Positions 1 to 11,941 of a DNA stretch of 64,000 nt are shown here, piece by piece (position 1 is the stretch's first letter; every line of letters starts with the position of its first letter). The DNA lies in assembly GCA_025677825.1 (NCBI GenBank), contig JAIXMO010000022.1, positions 186,001 through 250,000 on the forward strand. The letters are read 5' to 3'. A program made the translations under genes and the position numbers. A model generated the notes under the pieces. It was given only the letters and a program-made list of their open reading frames with translations, was not told where the DNA came from and did no database searches. Source of the stretch: Helicostylum pulchrum. Its lineage: Eukaryota > Mucoromycota > Mucoromycetes > Mucorales > Mucoraceae.

Positions 1-1728
1 TTGAAATGAGGCATAAATTCGCAAAGAGGAACGTAAAGGTTAAAATCCAAATCAGCAAATACAGCAAATTCATAATCCAGAACTTCTTTGGGACTGACAT
101 TTAATTCAGAATGAATGGTCTGCATACAAATATAAGTAAATAATAGGTACATGAAGAGTTATAATTGACTTTTTTTTACCTCCAATAGCGATTTAAACCA
201 AGACCCTTTAGGTTCATTTACTTTGGTTGCCAAGAATAAACAACAGGCTACAAGTAAAAAAAAAAAAAGGGTTATTAAAAGCAGTAAATATAGTTATCGT
301 ATACGTACCAGCTACAAGTTTTCGATTTTGTTTATTTACAATACCCTTTTGAACCAGTTTCTCAAAATAAACAAAAGCGTGAGAAACACTAGAAATCTCG
401 AGGTCCATGGCTTTTCCAATATTTAATAGTCGAGTTTTAATGGTGTTAATCTTGGATAATGTAATTTCTAAAGGTAGTTCAGGATGATTTTTACGGAATT
501 TTTCATTTAATTCCTTCCGTGTGTTATTACTGTTGGTAGATGACTTTATTTCTCCTAAAGCCTAGTACAATATGAGATGTTAGTATAAATATAGTAAAGG
601 ACCTTTTTGAGGGTGTACCTGTGAATTAGGTACATCATCGGTTTGAAGCGTAGTATCATCATCTAAATAATATGGGTTGTACACAACCAATTGTTTTTCA
701 GATGATAGTCTAATAACAGTAGATGTTTCATCGCTGCTACTGCTATTATTCACTACAGGAGATAGGAAATGACCATAAGATAATACTTTACGATGTTTAA
801 GATGCATATTTGATAAATGTTGATGACTGTATACATATATATATATATATATATAATGAGTATAGAGAAAATAAAATAAAATAATTATACTTACAAGTAG
901 CTTTGATAATGAACATGATGGTTATGATAGAAATCGGATCTTCTTCTTGGTTGTCTTATAATGCCTTTGTAATAACGAAATACGGACATAAAACTCATTG
1001 TTCCTGTTTCAGACTTATTTTTTTTTATATAACTTTTTAGTCTTTATAAGTTATTCATAGTAAAATAAAATAAAAAAAGATTTGGTATACATTTTTAATG
1101 TTATTCTCTTGATGGTCTGATCTTTTTTTAACTTTTTCGGATGCTATAGGACGTTCACTATCCTCTCTAGTTAATTTATATTGATGAATGACTTCAGAGG
1201 AAGCACTACTACTACTTGATAGACGACGATGGTAATTAAAGCTATCAGAGGTAGACTCTCTTCTCAATCTTCTCTTTTCCGCTGTAATAGGTGAACTAAT
1301 AGAATTTCCTGATATTGGTTCTGTAACACCTGAATTTGAACCGCGTGAAGTATCGATAGTTAATGAAATGGGAATGTGTTCATTGAACGTTGAATTAGAA
1401 TCAGAAGAATTAAGTGAAACTCCTGGTTTTTTTTCTTTTAGTTGTTAGTAATAACAGTTCGAATACAATTCAAAAGTATTTATTTATTTTGCGTACCTTT
1501 TGTCGTTATATCATTTGTCACCGACAAAGTACCATATCTAGTAAGGATAGACCTTCCCGTAGGAATATTCTGATAATACTGTGTAGGAGATTCGGTTATT
1601 GTTTCTGTGGCTGTTGTAGAAGTCGTCCTAACTTCCTGCTCATTCCCAAGTGTAATATTGGAAAGAAACGATAGTGCTGCTTGTCTAGAATTATTCCGTT
1701 TTGACTGTCGTCGTTTTGTTGTTCCCAT
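1..1728 (-). CDS. CABLES-like cyclin-box protein, 3' end cut by the window edge
   Basis: The N-terminus begins MGTTKRRQSKRN at 1728 and contains RQAALSFLSNITLGNE, which resembles the conserved N-terminal block of animal CABLES1/2 (CDK5 and ABL enzyme substrate). After a Ser-rich linker a cyclin fold follows: YNPYYLDDD (about 700), then LSKINTIKTRLLNIGK and VSHAFVYFEKLVQKG plus VNKQNRKLVAG (309-561), then ACCLFLATKV and a final visible exon ending DLDFNLYVPLCEFMPHF. This matches the CABLES C-terminal cyclin box block by block. Seven exons are visible: 1728-1497, about 1434-1091, 1013-895, 826-619, 561-309, 247-180 and about 124 to beyond 1. The family links cyclin-dependent kinases to partner kinases; the fungal role is inferred only. 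Identification is strong, though the last helices lie outside the window. Confidence 0.85.
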
Positions 1729-2840
1729 ATATTATATAACGCGTATAAGAAAAATGGATAAAAGAGGTAAAGGAAGTTTATTTTAGAATAATAATGATAA
1801 AAGAAACTAGCTTAACTCTTTTTTTTGCCCCACAAAAATAGAGTGTACTTAGAAAAAATGTTTAAAAGGAAAAGGAAAAAAAAAAAGAGAGAAAAGAAAA
1901 GGCGGTTATGTTCTTGTCGCCAATGAGTGACGTAAATTGCCCAGTCTCAAAGGCGTCTGGTGACATTATGGAATCCGAACCAATTTGTATCCTATAGTAC
2001 CTTATGGTTACCAGTAAAATTAACTCGAATGCATAAAGATATATATATATAGATTAGCTTTTTACTTATCGTGAATAACTAATGCATACCCATACATAAT
2101 TTAATAAATAAGCTTTTCTTTTCGAAATATATACATATTTACAATATACAACTCTTTAAAACGTTACTGTCTTTTTCATTGTATGCGACCTCATTATCAA
2201 GCTAAAAAGAAACGAGTTCTTAATAGTTGGGTGTTTCTTTTTTTATAGAGACAAAGAGTCATATCGCACTCTTGTTAATTACAATTATTTTTTCAGTACA
2301 TGGCATTGTTGTACATATGTTCTAACTTATAGGGGAAAGTAAAAGAACAACATACTTTTTTGTAAATTGATCATGTAATTTAAAACGCGAAACATTGTGT
2401 CACGTACGTACAAAAAAAAAGACCGATAACTGTATACAAGACATATTTTTTCGCGTTTGACTGTAATATGACAAGTAGAGTTTGACATAATAAAGATTCG
2501 TGCCTTGCCTTTAAGGAACTACCCAATCGGCTCCAATAGAATACACCATGCTTGCCACTTGCAAATAAATGGTCACCTTCCGAAAATACCGTGTTGTACG
2601 GATCTTGGGGGGGGGGGAGGCTAATCGCCCAAAAGACGAGGGTGGTACAATGTAACATCCAGCATTTATAAGATTTGTTGATATTTACCAACGATAAAAA
2701 AAAAAGCTTATACCCTTAAATAAAGTAATCGTAATATTTAATTCTAAATACATTGTTTGTAGAAAGAGACATAATTAAACAGAATAAAATGGTACAAAAA
2801 ATATATATGCATTAAAGATAATTAAATATCAAAATTATAT
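1729..2840. other. intergenic region upstream of the CABLES-like gene
   Basis: About 1.1 kb between two minus-strand genes. It holds AT-rich sequence, an (AT) stretch near 2040-2050 and a G11 run at 2607-2617. A minus-strand open frame of 103 codons (2691-2380) has no recognisable domain and contains the G-run, so I do not call it a gene. No RNA gene was seen. Confidence 0.5.
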
Positions 2841-5197
2841 CTAAGCCTTTTCAATAATAAAAGCTAAGACTTGACTCTTAGGTCTGCCTTCACCTTGTCC
2901 TCCTACTGGGATCCACTCATAATCTGCTTGAGCGCCATTCACCTTGAATACAGGAGGTACAAAAGATCTGTGTTGATGAAGATAAGTACCGAGACCAGCA
3001 TATACCTTGTGTTTTCTAGTATTAACGTCTCTAAACTCAACGGTGACTTCATCTCCTTCTTTCTTAAATTGCTCCAATTCAGCACCAGGTACAATATGAC
3101 TAAATGAACCCAAGAACAAGAGCTCGTCTTCACTTTTAGGTTCAGGGATATGTAAGAACGTCTTGGTCTCATGCAATTTTAACGGAGTAGCAGAGGAAGG
3201 ATGGAAGAAGAGGAACTCTTTTTTATCCGCTTCACTCATATGCATATCATTATCGGTAGCAAACAACAAGTGAGTATTAGCACTGGATTCAGGAAGATAG
3301 ATAGTTTGATCTTCGTCTGTCAAATTGGCATAGGTGGTGTAACGACGCGTTTTACCTTGAGGGTCCTTGACATTAAACTTGACCATAAAACAATTGGGTC
3401 TAAACTCCAAGACACTATGTATTTTAGCAACTACCTTGGGGAACGTAGCAGCGTATAAAAGATGCTCATCGGCACCATAAAGTGATACATTATCTGAACT
3501 AAATACCAAAGATCCAAGAATATTATTCAAGACACAAAGCGTATACCGTTCATCAGGAGTCAACTTGTTATTCAAGTTACGTAAAATCATAACGTCAGGG
3601 TCATTACCAAACATACGATCGGACATGGTCCAACGAGTTAAGGTTGAAACGAGAGAGTTGGCAGTAGACACACGTTCACGAACATGCAAGAGCTTTAATT
3701 TGCTATCTAAATAGAAAATATACCGTCATGTTAGTATAAACAACAATGACTTTTTTTTTTTACTCGTTTCTTTTTTACGTACCTTCCCACCAAGGAGCAA
3801 CATCAGATCCAATACGACAATAATCTACCTTTCTAAAAGCAGCGGCTAAAGGCACACCACATCCAAGAATCAACTTATCAGGCCCAGTAAGTTCACGAAT
3901 TAATTCCATTGCATCCCACATGATTTCGCCACGAGATTTGCCCATGCGGGGAATCATGGCTGCAGCAAAACAAAAATCTAGTTTAAGCATATCGTAACCC
4001 CAATCTTGCAATACAACCTCAAAGACATGTTTTAAATAGTCGCGAGCTCCGGGACTATACATATCCAAGGCATAGAACCCACCCCAGTTAGGACCAGCCA
4101 CCACAGGCTTCTTCGTTTCAGGATCAATGATCAACCATTCCGGATGTTCTGTAACGATACGACTTGTAAACGCAACAGCATAAGGTGCTAACCAAAGTCC
4201 AGCCTTAAACCCGGCTCCTTTAATTTTATCTGCTACACTCTTCATACCACTAGGAAATTTTTCATTAATTGAAAGCCAATCGCCAATAGCCGTTTGAAAC
4301 CCGTCGTCAATTTGAAAGATATTAATAGGGTACTTGTGTTTTTGCAAAGCCTCGACATTTTCATTGATAATCTTCTCACTGACATCACCATAATAATTGT
4401 ACCAAGAGGTCCAACCGTTCACATGACGACTAGGGTTATCATTACCTCGAATCGCTCTCTTATCGGGATAAAACTCTGCATACGAGTCCCAAATAGCTGC
4501 TTCAGCATCTAATCCTTGTGCCATAAACACCTTGACAAACACAACCTCCTGATTTGGCTCCATATGCTTACCAAGAACATCTTTATAAATGCCAAGCGTA
4601 TTGTTTTTAAAGTCACCTTTAAAGTAAGTATAGCCAAGATTCTCGGAAACAGACCCGAAAAAGGAAAGCACGTTATTAACGTCGCGGAAGTGAGTATAAC
4701 TGTTGGAATGAATTAAACCCTTTTCACCTGTATGCTCGAATATATCATAATCACTACAGAAAGAATATCAGTATATTTTGCTCCCCTTTTTTATGATTAT
4801 TCTATCTTTACCCTTGAAGGTTTAATTGCGTATACCAAGCAATCGAAGAACGAATAGCAGGGATTTTATCATGTTTAGTGAACTCACGCGCTTGACTCCA
4901 ACTTTGAAATCCGTTAGCCATCATACGTTGGTCGTTAAGCTCTGCTATATAGGTAGCTTCAAAATGTACCATTTCAATAGGCTTAAGGGCCCGAATACCG
5001 ATCGAAAGAACGTAACCACCTTTTCCGTCGGTATGACGTACCACCTCTGAACTTACTTGTAACGCATGGTTCGCAAAAGGTTTTCCTGGTGTAAGCACTT
5101 CATCCTTTAAACGAATCACCTTCTTTTCGCCAATTACTTTATAAGATACATCAACTCTAGCCTTAGCTGTTTCAAACGAAGCAGGTGAAAGACTCAT
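2841..5197 (-). CDS. GH36 family alpha-galactosidase (or raffinose-synthase-type glycosidase)
   Basis: Three exons (5197-4812, about 4756-3783, about 3708-2841) give a protein of about 740 residues, normal for GH36. The start is the ATG of MSLSPASFETAK. The N-terminal beta-sandwich carries MANGFQSWSQ, a GH36 hallmark. The TIM barrel carries GWTSWYNYYG and FQIDDGFQ, the nucleophile region MLKLDF with its Asp, and the acid/base region CRIGSDVAPWWE with its Asp just before the last intron. Both catalytic Asp residues are therefore present. No signal peptide is apparent, so a cytosolic enzyme is likely, as for alkaline or plant-type GH36 members. It would hydrolyse alpha-galactosides such as melibiose or raffinose; exact substrate choice cannot be read from sequence. 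It lies 183 bp downstream of SURF4 on the same strand. Confidence 0.92.
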
Positions 5198-5380
5198 ATT
5201 TATATATTTACAAAAGAAAAAAGAAGAGCAAGAAAAAGAAAAAGCAAACAGTTTTTTTTTTATAGCTTCCGTGATGGAATCCCGCCCGTCTAACTTTATT
5301 TTGGTGTAACACAAAGATGGCTAAAGTTTTTAATAATGTAAATAAATAATGAAAAGGTGTGATTAAATGTATATATAAGT

Positions 5381-6340
5381 TTAGAATTCCTTCTTCTTTT
5401 CATCATAACTGAGACCGCCAGGCCCAATAGATACCAACAGCAGTAAACCACCCATAATACTTAAGCACTGAAAGAAATCGTACCGTAAGAAATCCCGCTT
5501 ATAATTAGAATGACTGACCGACCACCAGTTATTAACCAACATGTTAATAATGCAAAGTAAAGATACCAAGAAAGTTGCAGACCATTTTGCTCTGAACCCT
5601 ACCACCACCATACCGCATGCAGCTAACCCAACCAAAGAAACAATCATACGCACCAAATTCCACTCACCATTGAAAATAAAACCAATAAACAACAAAACAA
5701 GTAACACGCGTCCAGCTAATTGGAAGTACTTATGACGCTCATTTTCTGTAAGTTGCGGTAAAGATGCAAACACTGTATGCTTGGTTCGTTTACGTAAAAT
5801 AGATTCAGACATACATAATAGTAAACCACCCGTTACTGATAAGTTGCGCAAAAAGAACATCTAAAGTATAATAAGTTTCTAGCTGACCTTGCATACCAAG
5901 AAGGAACAAAAAAAAAAAAAAAACTTACCAAATCAAATACTAATCCATATGCAATGGCTTGACCAATAATTACTGTAGCTAATACAGCAACGGAAGGACC
6001 TACTTGACGCTTTAAAATAATACAAGTAGCAAACACCAACATAGACTAGTATATATATATTAATACTTTGCGTTTTTTTTCTCTCTCTCTCTCCAAGTCT
6101 ACTTACAATTGCATTGAACCCCAGGAACGCATGAGCGGTATAACCCGGAAAAAAACGAGCCAACTCCAAATACATGACTTGATCTGACCATTGCCATAGG
6201 ATACGTAAAGCATCTTCGTAAAAAGTAGCTACGATCAAGAACCGACTGACAGCAGGTAAATATGGTTTAATAGGAGCACGTACCAACCCTATAAAATGTT
6301 CAGCTCTCTCACTTGTAGATTTTAAAGCGCTATAGCCCAT
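5381..6340 (-). CDS. ERV29: SURF4/Erv29 ER cargo receptor
   Basis: Three exons (6340-6107, 6045-5929, 5860-5381) encode 276 residues, close to the usual SURF4/Erv29 length of about 270-310. The protein is polytopic. It starts MGYSALKSTSERAEHF and has the family block FLIVATFYEDALRILWQW, several hydrophobic helices (VLATVIIGQAIAYGL, LVLLFIGFIF, LVSLLCIINML) and NFLRYDFFQ-like sequence before the end. The C-terminus is DEKKKEF, a Lys-rich tail compatible with COPI-dependent retrieval to the ER. In yeast and animals this protein loads soluble secretory cargo into COPII vesicles. The alpha-COP gene in this window encodes a coat subunit that reads such tails. Confidence 0.93.
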
Positions 6341-7666
6341 TTTGTTTTTGTTTTGTTTAATAGAGTAACAAAAAAAGAATGGAAATAAATTTTTCGAGTA
6401 GTGTATTTATAATAATTTCTTTATCGACTTGGATACAACAAGCATTCCTAATAATTATAAGAATTGACAACGCACGCCATACCAGATATCCTAATTTAGT
6501 AAGCACATAAATCCCATTTGTTTTATTCCCGCCCACATACTCAAAATGTTTAATCTGATTCTGGAAAACGATAATTTCGGATATGGTGGTCAGTTCTCAT
6601 TGTTTTGTAACTATTTGTCTATTTTATGGTCTTTTTTATATATACAGTTCTTTTTTCTTTGTATGCATATACTCTCTCTTATAAGCCTTTATTTTATTTC
6701 AATAAAAACAAAGGCTCATATATGATAGTTCTAATGACGGCCTTCTTAGAACACATGTAATGTAAATAGTTTATATTTCGATCGGGTATGTAGCCTGTGG
6801 TCACACAAGAGAGAGAAAAAGCCCGTGTCCATACTACTTGCTGGACTGTAGTTTGAAGGCCGGAGTCAAAACAAAAAGCAATTCATGCTATTATAATAAA
6901 ATGAACACTAAGCTTTTCAAAAGTCTACCCTTTCATCACTTTTTTTTTTTTTTTTTTTTTTAGAAAACGCTACAAAAGACTGTAATAAATTCTATTAAAA
7001 AGCATGCCAGTAACTTCTCGGTTTCCAGATAACTTTTTTCAAACCTGCACTTTCTCGTGGCTCTTTATCCTGCCAGTAGTAAAGTACCGCTGCTTTTTAG
7101 ATCAAGAGGAGTATTGATATGGTTACATTTATCATATATCTTTCTAAATAAAATATTTCGCTGGATATCTTAATGCTGACCGAGTACTTTGTTTCCGTGA
7201 AGAATAAAATGTCACATTATTAGAAAATAATAAGATTACTATAGGTATCAAATAGTAAAGCTATTGGAGCAGCGCTAACGACTACTATGGATTAGAATAG
7301 ACGTTACGCTTCCTCTGTTTAATGATCCTTTCTATCTTGGCATTATATACCACTCTAACATGCAACTAGGTATTTATATATCGAAATAAATTAAATCCTT
7401 ACCTACGAGAGAAAAATCGTTATTAGAAAAAGAGAGGAGAAATTTTGTAAAGCAGAGAAAGTATAAGACCACAGGTTTGCAATACCTCCCAAATGATCGC
7501 ATGTACACACACCTGTGTACATAAAAAAAAAAGAAGGTTTGCTTTTTAGTTTAACCAATCATAAGTACTATTTTTGCCATAATAATAAAAAAAGATAGAT
7601 TCCTTTATTTTAGTTTTCTTCTTTTTCTATTTCGTTTTTTGTTTGTTTTGATATTTATAAGCTTAA
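6341..7666. other. divergent intergenic region, no gene seen
   Basis: About 1.3 kb between the SURF4 (minus) and GH20 (plus) start codons, so it should hold both promoters. Visible content is AT-rich sequence, a T-run of about 20 ending near 6961, and a perfect 9-bp inverted repeat listed separately. A pyrimidine-rich stretch (7600-7650) precedes the GH20 start. No tRNA, other RNA gene or coding frame could be supported. Confidence 0.6.
7501..7522. repeat. perfect 9-bp inverted repeat with CACC loop
   Basis: ATGTACACA (7501-7509), CACC, then TGTGTACAT (7514-7522) form an uninterrupted palindrome. It lies 145 bp upstream of the GH20 start codon. It could be a site for a dimeric regulator or simply a chance hairpin in AT-rich DNA. 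Confidence 0.55.
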
Positions 7667-10527
7667 ATGGCAGAAGAATACTTGGTAGCAGATGATGTGA
7701 TGAGTCCCATGTACACTGAACAAAGTGCAGTTCTTATTATTATTGAACATACACACCAACCAGTTGAACTCCAGGACGGCATATTAAAACTTATTTCTTA
7801 TGCACCACACGGAAACCTTGTCAACGGAAACGCCATGGAGGAAGAGTCAAGTGAATTCAAGTGGCATGTCAAGTAAGTTTTGTTTTACCCTTTTTTTTTT
7901 CTTTCTTATATATACTCAAACTTCAATATAGTTTTGTTCATGATACGAATTTACGTGAAGGAGAATATATTTCTGCTAGTAATTATAATAGTTATAATGA
8001 TAGGGTAGATGGTGATCGATTTGAAATCCAAATCAGGTATCACCGCAAAATTGACGGTAAATACATAAAAAACAGAAAAGAGGAACCGCTTCTCATACAT
8101 CTTTTAAAGCCTTTCGAGCACTTGGTAAAATACTTGGTGGAGCACGAGACTACATGGTACTTACCGGTATTCACGGCGACCTTGTCAATTTCAGAGAAAA
8201 AGCACAATTTGATACACACGGGTAAACTGGGAAGAAAAATGTTTTACATAATGGCTTATATAATAATAACTTTTGTCCTACTAGTGTCATGATCGATTGT
8301 AGTAGAAATGGTGTATTACGACCCAAATCCGTTTACTTTTTATTAAACAATATGGCTTTAATGGGATTAAACATGTTGCAACTTTACACGGAGGATACCT
8401 TTGAAGTAGAAGGAGAGCCATTGTTTGGATATTTGAGGGGAAAATTTACTACTCGCGAATTAGCTTCTATTGACGATTATGCATTTGATTTGTAACTATA
8501 TAAAAAAAATTGCTGACAAATTGGAAAAAAAAGTGGGGAAAAATTAATATGTTACGTTTATTAGAGGGATAGAAGTCATGCCTTGTATTCAAACTTTGGG
8601 TCATATGGGTCAAACCTTACAGTGGCAACAGTACGCTCATCTCCGTGATAATACCGAAGTTCTCTTACCAGAGTCGGAAGCTACTTATGAATTTATAGAA
8701 AAATTGATTCAATCTGTAGCTGGTCCTTTTAGATCTAAGCGTATTCATATTGGCATGGATGAAGTAAGCTTTACCCAGTGCTAAATCTTAAAAAAAAAAT
8801 ATGACACTAACTTTTTTTTTAAGGCTCACGGTGTAGGTGAAGGCAGATACCGTCAACTTTACGGTTACAAGGATTCTTCACAAATATTTATCGAGCACTT
8901 GCAAAGGGTTACCGAAATATGTGCCCGTCTTAACTTACAACCTATCCTTTGGTCAGATAGTAAGTTCTCGAATTATTTCCGTACATATAAAAAAAAAAAA
9001 CTAAAACTTTTAGTTTAGTGTTGTTTTGTTTAGCAGCGAAAAACAATTCTCTTGTTGGGTATTATGACCAAGCCAATAACCCCGCTACTCCTGAACTTGT
9101 TTCCAACATGCCACCCAATGCGAAACTTATCTTTTGGGATTACTATCATACAACTTCCGATATTTATTCTCAAAAAATACAACAGCATAGAGACATGGGA
9201 TGTCCTGATCCCTGGATAGCCAGTAAAGTATTGTCATAAAAAGTTTTTTTTTCTAGTCTAGTACAGATAAATGGAAACAGAAAATACTTATTTTTTTTTT
9301 CTTTTTGTATAGCCTCGGTATGGACTTGGAATCGATTCTGGTCTGCCTTGCCTTTCTCATTTGAAGCCATTCGTGCCAGTACTGTAGCTGCAAAAGATAA
9401 AGATGATGGTGTACGCAACGGTTTTATTACTATTTGGGGTGATGAAGGAAATGAATGTGATATGTAAGTTAAATAGAGAGAAAAAGATGAAAAAAAACGC
9501 TCAAAAAAAAAGATAAATAGATATTCCGCATTACCAGCTTTACTATATTACGCACAACACGGCTATTGTGAAGAAAAAGAAGTAGATATTCAAGTACTAA
9601 AGAGAAATTTTGGTAAGTAAATTAGAAACATTTATATAATGCGTGAATATTAAAAACTTTGGATGTAGAGGGAATTTGTGGTGCTAGCTTTGATGATTGG
9701 GTCACTGCATCTAAGGTAAAGCTTATTTTTTTTTTAAAAAAAAAAAAAGTAGGGGAAGAAAGTGAGGGGATAAAGTGGACTGATTTTTATTTATATGTTG
9801 TATAGATTGATGATATACCAGCAGGAACACCAATTACCTCAAGATCAACTTTTGCCAGTAACATGAGTAAATGGTTACTTTGGGAAGGTAACACATTCAC
9901 ACAAAACGCTTATTATACCTTATTGACTTTTTTTGACACACACAATCTATAGATCCATTTTTAAGTTTCCTTTCTCCACAATATGCAGACGAAGATCTGG
10001 AAACGCATTATGCAAGCATTGAAGAAACATTATCCAAAGCCATCCTAGAAAAGACTGCCAGCAACCCACTAAACGAACGATTAGAACTACCTCGTCGCAT
10101 CGCCATGGTGCTCTCACTAAAATGTTTTCTACGTAAAAGATGCGTAGAAGCGTATAAAAAAAAGGATTACAGTCAATTGTTGGAGTTGGCTCATGGCAGA
10201 CTTACTTTGTTAAGACAAGAAGTAGATGGGTTGTGGAAGTATCATCGAAAGATCTGGATGAAGACAAATAAACCGTTTGGATGGGAAGTACTTGAGAATA
10301 GATACGGTGGACTACGTACCCGTTTAGAGACGATGTTTGATCAAATTGTAGCACATGTTGATTATATCACGCATACTAAAATAGATGAAGATGAAGATGA
10401 AGATGAAGAAAGTGAACATAAACGTATACCTGAATTCGAAGTAGATTTAGAGTGCTTGTTTTATGGTGCAAAAACTAATTTACTCTTGGATCATGCACGT
10501 GTAGTATCTACTTCACGGCCTGGGTAA
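7667..10527 (+). CDS. HEXD: GH20 beta-N-acetylhexosaminidase, hexosaminidase D type
   Basis: A gene of about ten to eleven exons starting MAEEYLVADDVMSP. The GH20 small domain ends in LGKILGGARDYMVLTG; the catalytic barrel then reads VMIDCSRNGVLRPKSVYF, LQLYTEDTF, QTLGHMGQTLQW, the catalytic pair HIGMDEAHG (Asp-Glu of GH20), LQPILWSDM and IFWDYYH. A helical C-terminal domain follows, with an acidic DEDEDEDEE stretch near 10390. Junctions were fixed by frame continuity: HG/VMIDCS at 8220-8287, DL/GIEVMP at about 8493-8565, MDE/AHG at 8763-8823, and WSD/MLFC at 8961-9018. One intron near 8035-8078 is only about 44 nt. No signal peptide is seen, as in cytosolic or nuclear hexosaminidase D. The likely substrate is beta-linked GlcNAc or GalNAc, possibly chitin or glycan fragments. 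Confidence 0.88.
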
Positions 10528-10679
10528 TTTTTTTCTTCTCGTTTTAAGACAACATTTTATAATAAAAAAAAGAATACACCAGTTTTTTGGTGGGTGGTTT
10601 TTTTTTTCAAAAAAAAAAGGGAACTTTATTATTATTTATGTATTCACAAGTATATGTATAGTTACGATATATATACATA

Positions 10680-11048
10680 TTATTTAAACGTAGTAGAATC
10701 TGGCGTAGTAGCTGCGGAAAAGGACATGGATCTTCTCTTCCTTACATCTTCAAAGGTGTTTTGAATAGAGAGTGCAGTCGGCATCATAAATCCATCGAAC
10801 ACAGAAGTTGCTTTCTTTACTGATTCAGAAGAAGGTCTTGAGAAATAATCATTTTTATTACTTAAAGGGGATAATAGTACAAGCCGTTGATTAAAGCTGG
10901 TTGAAATAGTAGTAGTATCTATTTTCTTATTCTCTTGTCCATCAGCGCCTGATAATCTTCGATGATGAAAAGGAGCACAACCAGAGGTATGTGAACCAAA
11001 ACTATCTAATTTTTCAAATGTTCTACCACATTTACAACGGAAAGGCAT
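10680..11048 (-). CDS. small protein with a Cys-Cys-His-Cys finger, function unknown
   Basis: A single-exon frame of 122 residues starting MPFRCKCGRTFEKL. The first 25 residues carry C-x-C, then Phe and Leu at zinc-finger-like spacing, then H and C in SFGSHTSGC. This resembles half of a C2H2 finger in which the last His is replaced by Cys. The rest is Ser/Thr-rich and basic (VRKRRSMSFS near the C-terminus), with no other domain. It ends 152 bp after the convergent GH20 gene. I do not recognise a family. It may be a small nuclear protein or a lineage-specific gene. Frame integrity and the ordered N-terminal motif are the support. Confidence 0.6.
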   Translation of the reverse strand: MPFRCKCGRTFEKLDSFGSHTSGCAPFHHRRLSGADGQENKKIDTTTISTSFNQRLVLLSPLSNKNDYFSRPSSESVKKATSVFDGFMMPTALSIQNTFEDVRKRRSMSFSAATTPDSTTFK

Positions 11049-11941
11049 ATGTAACAGTTAAGAAAAAGAAGAAAAAAGAGAAGAAAAAAAAAGGGGGGAA
11101 ATTGTTATTTTTTATACGATATCACACGACACAAGAAGAGTAAATCATGTGTATCATAAAACTTTCTCTCTCTCACTATCTCGCACTTTCTCTAATGTTT
11201 GCTTGCGTTCTTGAACCAGTGATTTGCATTTTAATAACAGAAACTGATAAAGCTTTTTATAGATTCAATTATTTACACACGTAATAACTTTTCTCAGCAT
11301 CAAACCATTGTAACTCACAATTTGTATGTAAACTACACGGTTCCTGTTGCTCTTAATTATTTAAATACGTAGTAGCGTTGAGTACTAATGTTTTGTTCTT
11401 CAAATAAAATAGCGCAATATTTGTCTCTTTTAACCTGTTTAGAAATAATCCATTGTTGATCATTTGAGTAACTTTATATCTTGCTCCAATAAAAAAATAC
11501 TTGACTCGAAGTATGAAAAGATTACAATCTAAAAGTTGTATTGCTCATAAATAAAATGGATCCTGTTTGTAATAAACGTGACCTCTTTAATGCCTCCGGA
11601 TCCCCTTTCAATACAAATTGACATTGTTTCACGCATTGCTCGTATAGATATGAATCCATATACGTCTCATTTAACTGTAAAGCCTTCCAACTAACGCTTG
11701 ACCTTTTTCCGCAAATAAGAGAGGTGAGTATCGTATTCAAGTTGGACATATAAAAGAATACTTTATAAAGAGCTGTCAAAAGGTCAGTTGTTACTGGATT
11801 TAAATGTTTTATACGCAGTGACGGCATTACGTGGTTCCACCAAAGTGAGTGAAACGACTGTGTTATCCCCGTCAATCAACAATTTCACTCTCTCTCTCTC
11901 TCTCTCTCTTATACACACACATATTTTTCTTTATTGTAAAC
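11049..11941. other. divergent intergenic region
   Basis: About 0.9 kb between two divergent starts. A minus-strand frame of 117 codons (11875-11522, starting MTGITQSFHSLWWNHV) has a globular-looking composition but no domain I recognise. It starts only 66 bp from the plus-strand gene, so it is left as unproven. A (CT)n tract sits at 11888-11910, just before the next start codon. Confidence 0.45.

Noticed and set aside
2380..2691. Minus-strand frame of 103 codons between CABLES-like and GH36 genes
   Set aside because: It spans a G11 run, has no recognisable domain and has no supporting neighbours or splice signals.
11522..11875. Minus-strand frame of 117 codons with globular-looking composition
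   Set aside because: No known domain; its start lies only 66 bp from the opposite gene and it is not extended by plausible exons.
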